From the IMG/VR virus record IMGVR_UViG_3300027996_000071, positions 1 to 40,959 of that record: a DNA stretch of 40,959 nucleotides, one strand, 5' to 3'. Positions 1 to 8,600 of this stretch are shown piece by piece (positions within the stretch are counted from its first letter, which is position 1; each line of letters opens with the position of its first letter). The stretch is from a virus. Position numbers and translations under genes: made by a program. The notes under the pieces were generated by a model, which was given only the letters and a program-made list of their open reading frames with translations, did not search any database and was not told where the DNA came from.

Positions 1-3000
1 ACAGATGGTTCATTAGATGTATCATTTTCTAATATTGATCAAGATTATTTTTATTTTGAATTAGTAATACTAAGAAGAAACCAAGGTCAAACAGATGCAA
101 AACAAATAGGAATATATAGTACAGAAATAAAAGAAGTCAATATAGATTTTATTGCAGTTGAATTAAAAAATATCCCTATTGCAGAACTTCCTCAGATGAG
201 TCCAGCTTATGAAAAATCTGAGTCAATGTTTGTTGTAAATGACTGGTTAATAAGACAAGGGCCAACAGAACAATTTGATTTTAACTATCAACCTATAGCA
301 AATCAAATTAAAGTAAACTGGGTTGTTAATCAAGTACAAAGTGAATATTACTACAAAGGTGGTAATAAGACTGGTTTGATGCGTGATGAACAATATGCAT
401 TTTTTATTAGATGGATATATAATACAGGTGAAAGATCTTCTTCATACCATATACCTGGAAGAGCTGCAGAAATGTACAATGGAACAATGGAGAATGAGAA
501 AGTATATGGAAATAATGTTTTAGATCCTGATGGAGATTTATTATTTAAAGTATATAATACAGCATCTACTACAGCGTCAGGGTTAGCAGAACCTGTTGAT
601 GGTGCAGGGATAGTTATAGCCCGTGGTGAAATGGGATACTGGCAATCATCAGAAAGATACCCAACAAGAAAACCAGACATATGGAATTCAACTTATGTTG
701 ATCCAGAAACAGGAGTAAATATTGGAGGAACTAATGATACACAATATGATTTATGTGGTGAGTTCATTAGACACCATAAAATGCCAACAGAAGAATTAGG
801 ACCATATTTACATTTATCTAGTACAAATGCTGATTTAATTAATGTTTTAGGTGTTGAGTTTGCAAATATAAAAAGACCAAAATATAATGATGGTACATAC
901 ATTACAAATGTAGTAGGATATGAATTGCTTAGAGGTTCAAGACAAGGTGCTAGATCTATCCTTGCTAAAGGGTTATTTAGAAATATGCGTGAGTATGATT
1001 TACCTAATGCAGAAAACCTTATAGGAGGAAGTGTACAAGGATTATATCCTAATCATCCTTATAATGATTTAAGACCAGATCCATATTTTCATACTGGTTC
1101 AGGTACTAGTGGTACTAATATAACTAAGGGTTGTGATAGTTGGTCAGAATCAATACGTGATTACCCACCGCTAAGTGGATATTCTAAAAAAGTATTTACA
1201 TTATCTTCACCGGAGTTAATGTTTACTAAACCATTTTTAAATGCATATGAAACTAGATTGTATGGACAAGTTTCAGGAAATTCTAGTGGATACTTTATAC
1301 CTTCAGAAGAACACCCTAAGTTTAAATTACTAAGAGGAGGTGCTGCAATTATCAGTGCAGTTCTTGGTGTAGGGTATGCAATGCAGCAAATTAGAGGTTC
1401 ACAAAAACAGAAAGTGGTAGGACCAAGAGGAAACCTATCTTCTCAATCAGGAACATTTGGAGGATTTGCTGGTGTTGGTAATCAACCAGGTCTTGCTATG
1501 GCAGCATATCTTACAGCTACTGCAGCAAGTAATGGAGCTTCAACAGTGATAAATGAGGTCCTGGAAGCAATATTTGAAACAGTAGCAGGTGTTGCTGATT
1601 TATATACTGGTGGTGCTCTTTTTTATGCTCAACAAACAATAAAAAGCATAGCTGGTCAAAATCAAGGAGATATACCTGGTATCCAGGGTGGTTATGAAGA
1701 ATCATCACAAGAAACAACAACACCGTTGTCTTCAATGCCATTACTATTAAGAACAATAATATCAGCAACAGTTTCTAGAGCAAACATTGCTTTAGGAGGA
1801 AATGAGATGATTGAATTATTTTATAATTTAATTAAAGAATCTGATTTTGCATGGAAATATAATTCATATGGTTTGTTTACAAATTTTGCACCAGTAAATT
1901 CAGGATTATGGAGAATTAAAAATACTGCTTCAAATTATTTAGGATCATCTTTTCAAATGTTTGATGATGGTAATTATAAAATAAACAATTTATTTAGACC
2001 TGAAACAGTAGCAGTTGCATTAAAAGATGATATTGATAATCCAGATGTAGAAGATAAGTCTAGATTTTGTGTAGGTGGATATGTTAATAGTGCTGGTACT
2101 GGAATTAAATGGAGTAACAATTATTTATTAGATCCTAAAGAAAGTAAAAAAGCAGCTATATCAGCTCACTATGGAGCATTGAAATATAATTTTGATAATC
2201 AATATGGTCAACTAGATGGTATAAAACAAGTTCCTATGAGAGGTTGTCTTGAGCTGTTAGATCTTGATGCACCTGAAGCAACAATATATTCAAGCAGACC
2301 AATTTTTGCAGGGGATACTTTTGTTGGTAGATTTACTGAGAAAGTAATTATGCCTGTATTCTCTAACTTTCTTATTGGTCAACCTAATGAGTTTACATTT
2401 GATTATTCACTATATGTAAATCTACCTTACCCAAGGTTTTGGTTAAACTCACAAAGATATGATATAACACCATTGGCAGATGAGATAATTGGTCTTGGAG
2501 TATTTCAACCAGGCCAATTAAGTGAAGCTATGCCAGGAGATTTATTTTATTTAGATAGAGGTAATCAATCATGTGGGAATACTGCATGGAATAGAATAAT
2601 GAAAGGAAGTAGTGATCCTAATCCAATGTTAGCAATGGAGTTTGCATATATGTACACTCATACTAATGGTATATTAGATTTCTATGTTGAATCAGAAGTT
2701 AATTTAGATCAAAGAGATTGGGAAGAACATCCTGCTAAAAAAATATATGATGTATATAATAACAATGATATAGATGAACTCTTTCATGCTAAGATTGAGA
2801 AGTCAGGTAACTTTTATAAGTATGATGAATCATTAAGCCCATCAAAGTTTGTAACACAATTAAGTACATTTGGTGCACTACAGCTTAGAGATTATGATCC
2901 ATTAGTTAGTGAGCAATGTTTTATTAATTATCCTAAGAGATTGATTTATTCATTGCAAGCTCAAAATGAAGCAAGAAGAGATTATTGGAGAGTGTTTTTA

Positions 3001-5625
3001 AATTTTAATTATAAAGACTTTAAAAATGCTGTTAGTGTAATTAAACCTATAAGCAAATCAGGTGCAATAATATTTTTCCCTTATATGTCTCCTCAACTAT
3101 TTCAAGGTGTTGATGCTTTAAAATTAGGTTCAGGTACTAACGTTACAATAGGAGATGGTAAATTATTTAATCAACCTTTACAAAATATTGCTAACGCTGA
3201 TATATCTACTGAGTACGGATCAATGGAAAGTTTGAGAGGTGTTATAAATACACCAATGGGATTATTCTTTATGTCTCAAGCACAAGGAAAAATATTTCAT
3301 TACGGTGGTAAAGCTTTAGATCCTATATCTAATGCTGGAATGAAATGGTGGTTTGCTAAATATTTACCTTCTAAATTTATAAAACAATTTCCTAATTCAG
3401 AAAATTCTGTGTGGGTAGATAACCCAGTAAACGGTGTTGGTTGTCAAGTAATGTATGATTCAGTAGATGATATAGTCTACTTTATGAAAAAAGATTACCA
3501 ATTAAAACCAGCATATATAGACGGTGCAGTATTTACAGATGGATTAACAAAACCTGTAACTATATCTTCAGGAGTTTATGGAAGTCTTAACGTTGACATT
3601 GGAGATCCAATATACTTTGATGATTGCTCATGGACTATATCATATGATCCTAAATTAAAAGCGTGGATTTCATTTCATGACTGGCATCCTCAATTAGCCT
3701 TACCAAGCATTAATCATTTCTTTACAACAAGCAGTGCAACAACAACAGTACCTCAGTGTCCTCCTGGATATAATTTTAATCCAGTTACAAATTTATGTGA
3801 GCAAAGTGTAAATGAAACTATTGGTGCAGAAATAAATATTGATGAATTAGCAGCAACAGTAACAGGTGGTGCAACAAACTGTTTACTAGATATTGTGATT
3901 GCTATAGATTGGTCAGGAAGTACTGGTAATATTAATTATACACCCATGACTTTTGATTCTGCTGGTAATCAAACTGGTGGTGGTAATATGGGTAATAATT
4001 CAGCTGCTACAGCACAGATGCGTTGGTTAGATGTATTTATGGCTAATCCAAATGTTAGAGATTCATTAGCTGCAGGAACAATGCAAGTTGGTATTACTGG
4101 TTGGGGTACCCAAAGTATGCATTTAAATCAAGGTTCTTTAAGTATGAGTAGTAATGCTACTGGTGCAGGACTAATTGCTTTATATAGTGCTAATTGGAAT
4201 ACTACTAATTCAACTAGTGCTGAAGCAGCTATTAATGCAGCAAATCCATTTAGTGGTACTGGAGGCTTAGGTCAATTAAATGATAAAGCAAACTCTTCTT
4301 ATGCTGCTCAATATCCAGCTAGAACTCAAGATCCTTCTTTCAAACAAATTTTAATTGTTGTTACGGATGGAACTGATGGTACTGAAGCTACAGGTATAGC
4401 TGCTATGCAATCTCCTAATGTTCCAAATAATCCTCCTCAAGCAACTAATACTGGAGCTTGGGCGGCAGGAGCAAATCAATCAGCAGATATAGATTTACAA
4501 GATGCAACTAAGCAAGAAATTTATGCAGTATTCTGTGGTAACAGTAATGCAGTACCTGATGATCCAATATTATTAGATAGTATTTCTAATACAACATATG
4601 ATGTTCCTAATTCTATACCAGGTCCAAATCAATATGCAATGAATACTGATGTTGTTGGTGAATTAAATGCATCAGCTAATCAAATTGCAGGAGATGTATG
4701 TTCAACACCATTTGTGTGTGAGTGTCCTACAGGATATACTAAAGTTTATTTAGACCCAGCAACCAATACATATACAGCTGACTCAGGTGTATGTGATGAT
4801 GTTACTCCTCCTATATGTAGAAAGGTAACTTGTGAATGTCCACCCGCTACAATACCAGGTACAGTAACTACAGAATTAGGTACATGTCCAGATAGTGCTC
4901 CTTTAATATATCAAGTAGGAGATCCAAATTTTGTAAGTGATAGACAATGTAATTATTTCTTTTACATAAGTACTATACCTAATTATGAAGTTGGTGGTTT
5001 TTGGAGACATAATGTTAGGTGTGATTCATTTGCTAATTTTTATAATGTTGACTATCCATGGGAAATAGATTTAATATCTAATACAGGGCAAGCGGTAAAT
5101 ACAATTAGAAGTTTTGAATATCAATTAGAATCATATGTATACAAAGGAGATCCTCAATACAATATGTGTGGTGGTGATAAATGGGAAGATTTAAATTTTA
5201 ATTTTGATGCAGCTATAGTATATAATAATGATCAGACTTCTGGATTGCTAGTTATTAATCAACAAGCTACAAATGATCCATGGGGTAATTTAAATTATCC
5301 AATTATAAATGCTAACAACATAGATATATTATCTTCTAAAGTAGAACATAAATTTAGATTTAATCAATTTTGGGATGTAACAAATAATAGAGGTGAGTTC
5401 CCTGATCCATCAGGAGTAATAACTCAACAGTCTATATTTAATACAGATTGTAATGGATACATCAGACCTTTAAATTCAACTAATATTAACTATGCTAAAT
5501 CAGCAACACAGCGTAAAAAGTTTAGACATTACTCAAATAATGTTATACTTAGAAAAAATGTGTCTGGAAATAGAAAGATGTTATTGAGATTAAATAATAC
5601 TAAACTTTTACTATCACAAAGATAA
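1..5625 (+). CDS. Giant tail/muzzle-like virion protein with inserted vWA domain (5'-partial)
   Basis: The frame is open from base 1, so the true start lies upstream; 1874 residues are visible, and the first ATG at 196 is internal. Early residues contain LMRDEQYAFFIRW and YHIPGRA. A later stretch reads SYDPKLKAWISFHDWHP (about 3640-3690), and the C-terminal part has RHNVRCDSFANFY, FEYQLESYVY and KFRFNQFWD. I recognise these as typical of large tail/muzzle ('stabilization') proteins of crAss-like and other Bacteroidota phages. Between them, at about 3880-4710, is a von Willebrand A domain with a MIDAS pattern: D-W-S-G-S at codons 1303-1307, counted from base 1, and TDG at 1455-1457. Cysteine-rich segments beginning C-P lie on both sides (about 3755-3805 and 4715-4890). 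Role inferred: structural tail component, with vWA possibly for metal-dependent adhesion. The stop overlaps the next start by one base (TAATG), which suggests coupled translation. Confidence 0.75.
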   Translation, partial: TDGSLDVSFSNIDQDYFYFELVILRRNQGQTDAKQIGIYSTEIKEVNIDFIAVELKNIPIAELPQMSPAYEKSESMFVVNDWLIRQGPTEQFDFNYQPIANQIKVNWVVNQVQSEYYYKGGNKTGLMRDEQYAFFIRWIYNTGERSSSYHIPGRAAEMYNGTMENEKVYGNNVLDPDGDLLFKVYNTASTTASGLAEPVDGAGIVIARGEMGYWQSSERYPTRKPDIWNSTYVDPETGVNIGGTNDTQYDLCGEFIRHHKMPTEELGPYLHLSSTNADLINVLGVEFANIKRPKYNDGTYITNVVGYELLRGSRQGARSILAKGLFRNMREYDLPNAENLIGGSVQGLYPNHPYNDLRPDPYFHTGSGTSGTNITKGCDSWSESIRDYPPLSGYSKKVFTLSSPELMFTKPFLNAYETRLYGQVSGNSSGYFIPSEEHPKFKLLRGGAAIISAVLGVGYAMQQIRGSQKQKVVGPRGNLSSQSGTFGGFAGVGNQPGLAMAAYLTATAASNGASTVINEVLEAIFETVAGVADLYTGGALFYAQQTIKSIAGQNQGDIPGIQGGYEESSQETTTPLSSMPLLLRTIISATVSRANIALGGNEMIELFYNLIKESDFAWKYNSYGLFTNFAPVNSGLWRIKNTASNYLGSSFQMFDDGNYKINNLFRPETVAVALKDDIDNPDVEDKSRFCVGGYVNSAGTGIKWSNNYLLDPKESKKAAISAHYGALKYNFDNQYGQLDGIKQVPMRGCLELLDLDAPEATIYSSRPIFAGDTFVGRFTEKVIMPVFSNFLIGQPNEFTFDYSLYVNLPYPRFWLNSQRYDITPLADEIIGLGVFQPGQLSEAMPGDLFYLDRGNQSCGNTAWNRIMKGSSDPNPMLAMEFAYMYTHTNGILDFYVESEVNLDQRDWEEHPAKKIYDVYNNNDIDELFHAKIEKSGNFYKYDESLSPSKFVTQLSTFGALQLRDYDPLVSEQCFINYPKRLIYSLQAQNEARRDYWRVFLNFNYKDFKNAVSVIKPISKSGAIIFFPYMSPQLFQGVDALKLGSGTNVTIGDGKLFNQPLQNIANADISTEYGSMESLRGVINTPMGLFFMSQAQGKIFHYGGKALDPISNAGMKWWFAKYLPSKFIKQFPNSENSVWVDNPVNGVGCQVMYDSVDDIVYFMKKDYQLKPAYIDGAVFTDGLTKPVTISSGVYGSLNVDIGDPIYFDDCSWTISYDPKLKAWISFHDWHPQLALPSINHFFTTSSATTTVPQCPPGYNFNPVTNLCEQSVNETIGAEINIDELAATVTGGATNCLLDIVIAIDWSGSTGNINYTPMTFDSAGNQTGGGNMGNNSAATAQMRWLDVFMANPNVRDSLAAGTMQVGITGWGTQSMHLNQGSLSMSSNATGAGLIALYSANWNTTNSTSAEAAINAANPFSGTGGLGQLNDKANSSYAAQYPARTQDPSFKQILIVVTDGTDGTEATGIAAMQSPNVPNNPPQATNTGAWAAGANQSADIDLQDATKQEIYAVFCGNSNAVPDDPILLDSISNTTYDVPNSIPGPNQYAMNTDVVGELNASANQIAGDVCSTPFVCECPTGYTKVYLDPATNTYTADSGVCDDVTPPICRKVTCECPPATIPGTVTTELGTCPDSAPLIYQVGDPNFVSDRQCNYFFYISTIPNYEVGGFWRHNVRCDSFANFYNVDYPWEIDLISNTGQAVNTIRSFEYQLESYVYKGDPQYNMCGGDKWEDLNFNFDAAIVYNNDQTSGLLVINQQATNDPWGNLNYPIINANNIDILSSKVEHKFRFNQFWDVTNNRGEFPDPSGVITQQSIFNTDCNGYIRPLNSTNINYAKSATQRKKFRHYSNNVILRKNVSGNRKMLLRLNNTKLLLSQR
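3880..4710 (+). other. von Willebrand A domain within the tail protein
   Basis: A hydrophobic strand (LLDIVIAID) leads into the D-x-S-x-S metal-binding signature, and a second strand (QILIVVTDG) supplies the later MIDAS aspartate, as in vWA folds. The region between is rich in Asn, Ser, Thr and Ala. The domain sits between two segments that look like conserved phage structural sequence, so it appears to be an insertion. vWA domains usually bind proteins or surfaces through a divalent metal; a host-surface or particle-assembly role is inference. Confidence 0.7.
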
Positions 5626-8600
5626 TGGGACATAAAAAAAGCATAGGACTACCAGGAGGACCAAATGAATTCCTACAAGATATAACACAATATATATCTG
5701 TAGATGGATATAAAAATGATAGTCCAGATAAAACCAATCCGGTTAATATCATTGAGTCAGGTTCAATAACAATGGAGGATGTAGATTTTCCTGTTATGGG
5801 AACAGATAACCTAGGTAATAGTGAGATGATGATGCCTGGTAATAACTATCAGTTTCCAGGAGATAGTGTGTTAGAAGTACCTATGGTACAGACAGGTTAT
5901 GAAGTTCCAAAAAGACAAGGTGTTAGACTAAACTATGATGAAGAAGGTAAAGTAATTGGTGAGTCAAGTCACATAATGAAGACGGAAACTTTTGATAATG
6001 TAAATTGGTTTTCTTTCCCTACATTATTTCAAAATGAAGATGGCACTTGGGTTGACATGTCCGAGCAAGCAAAGAAAGATTGGAAGCCTGTATATGAAGA
6101 AGCTAAAAGAAGAGGTGAGATTATAGATTTTGGAAAAGATAGAGAAACTGCACTAAAGTTTGGTAAAGGTTCTTGGAAACCAAAATTTCAATTAAGAGGT
6201 GAAGTAGATAACACTAAAGGAGTTATACCTAATCAAAAAAATGTTGATAATTCATTTCAAAGAAAATGGTTAGAGTCACCCATGTATAAAAAAATATTAG
6301 CAAATGAGGTTGGTCCAACTGATGATGCTGAATTTATAACTAATAGTAGAATAGGTAATTTACAAAACGTACCTATAATAGTAAATCCTGGTACACACGA
6401 AGATGAAGATGTAGGTGCAACATCTTGGAGTGTGAATGGAGAAATGGAATTTTTTAAACCATCACATACTAATCATGAAGGGCATATTTATGAAAACACT
6501 TTTGAACATGAAGTAGGCCATAGTGGAGATAGAGTTGGAGAAGATACATTAAAAAGATATGAAGATAACTTAAGCATTGGAGATAAAATTGCTTTAGCAA
6601 ATGCTTCACTAAGTACTAGACCAAGCAATATATTTTTACCAAACTATGTTTCTTTGGCAAATAAAGCATATAATTATATTACTGGTCAAGAAACAAACGA
6701 TCTTGAAGATAGGGCTAAACAGATATATAAAAACCTTAATACAGAAAGACTTATACCTACAAAAACTATTAAAAGATTTGAAGACGAAAGGGTTAATATA
6801 GAGGGGTATGATGATGATGGAAATCCTATAATAAATAAGCTTGATATAGCAAGCTATGGAGCCTATGATGCAGATGGTAATCCCATAGTAGCTTTTAATA
6901 AAGATGGGTCTGTAAAAGAAGGACAGATAGAAATAGAGAGAAGCCCCTGGGGAGATTATGTTTCTAATCCTACTGAAGCTAGAACTAGATTAAATACAAT
7001 TAGGTCAGCAGCAAAAGATCTAGGAATATATGATCCTATGACTGAACCATTAACTAGAGAAAAATTTCAACAATTAATTGATAGAAGTTCAGAGTTAAAC
7101 AGAGGAGAGTCAGATGGTTTCAATCCATTAATGCAATTACAGGATGTATATAGTGATGATGAGATTTTTAATCAATTAAATGAGATTTCATCTGTAGATG
7201 ACAGCAAAGATAAATCACGGTATGCACAAAAAGGTGGTGCAATTCCAAAAGCACAAACAGGTAATAGAGGTAATAATACATTAGATAAGGCAGTCATTCC
7301 TGTTTTAGAAGGAGCAGCTGAAAAGGCAGATGAATTTTCTACATGGCTAGGTAAACAAACTAAGGATTTAATGAGTCCAGATCTTGATATAGAAACTAGA
7401 TTAAAAATGTTTGAACAAGTAAGACCTGTTTCTTATCCGGGGTTTGGAAGTATTGTTAATGAAGGATTTGGATTAATAGGTGATGCATTAGGTTTAACAG
7501 ATCCTGAATCTCCTTCACTTGATAAAGATGGGGATCTTGATTTTTCTGAAGAGGCATGGGCACGTGCATTAAAAATTCCAACTAAGGATAAGTATATAAA
7601 ACAGCAAACAGAATACAAACCAACTACGGCTAAAGATAGTGATGTTCAGTACTATAAAATATCTGATGAGATATTTGATAAAGAAGGTTTCTTATTGGAT
7701 TTCCAAGACATGGCTATTGGTGATAAACAAACAGTAGATGGTTTATTACCATATATGAAAGAAGCTTATTTTGAGGCAACTGGACAAAGCGGTAGTATGT
7801 TTATGGATACAGATCCACTTCAAAACTTTCAGGTACAAGTTGGTTATGATAAAGAAAGAGATCAGAAGTATCTTTCTATGTATGATAAATATGATTTTAA
7901 CAGCATAGCAAATGCAGGTATAAAACCATATGAATTTTATGATAGAATTTACATACCTAAAGATTCTGATAAAAAAGAAAAAACAAAAAATAAGGTAGAC
8001 TCTAATATTTTATATAAGCAAGCTTTTGTTGAATCTAATCTAGATCCAAAAGCTAAAAGCAATAAAGGATATATGGGTCTTGGTCAAATAGGAGATAGCC
8101 TTATAAAAGATTATAAAAAAGCAAATAAGGTAGATGAAATAGATCCTTATGACCCTGAACAAAATTATCAAGTTCAAGAGTGGTCAATGAATGAATTATA
8201 CAACTCTTCATTTATCAATAAGGAAAATCAAGATGATGATGTAAGGTTAATTAAAACGTTAGCTGCATATAACTGGGGTAGAGGCAATACATTAGACTTA
8301 TTAAATGAATTGAAAGAAGAGGGTGAAGATATATACAATGATGTTAAATGGGTATCTAAACTTCCACAGGAAACTCAAGATTACATTGATATGATTCTGT
8401 ATGATAAAAATACAGAAGGAAGACCTAATGTACAGGAAAACTTTTTAAAGACAACTACTGATGAAGCTTATGACTATTATAAGCAGTTATATAACTATAA
8501 AGATATAAATGAACAAGATAGTCTTCCAGTAAAACAATATGCAGGTCCTATTAGACAAGAAGAAGAACAAAGTTTTTATCTTCCTGAAATGTGGCAACAA

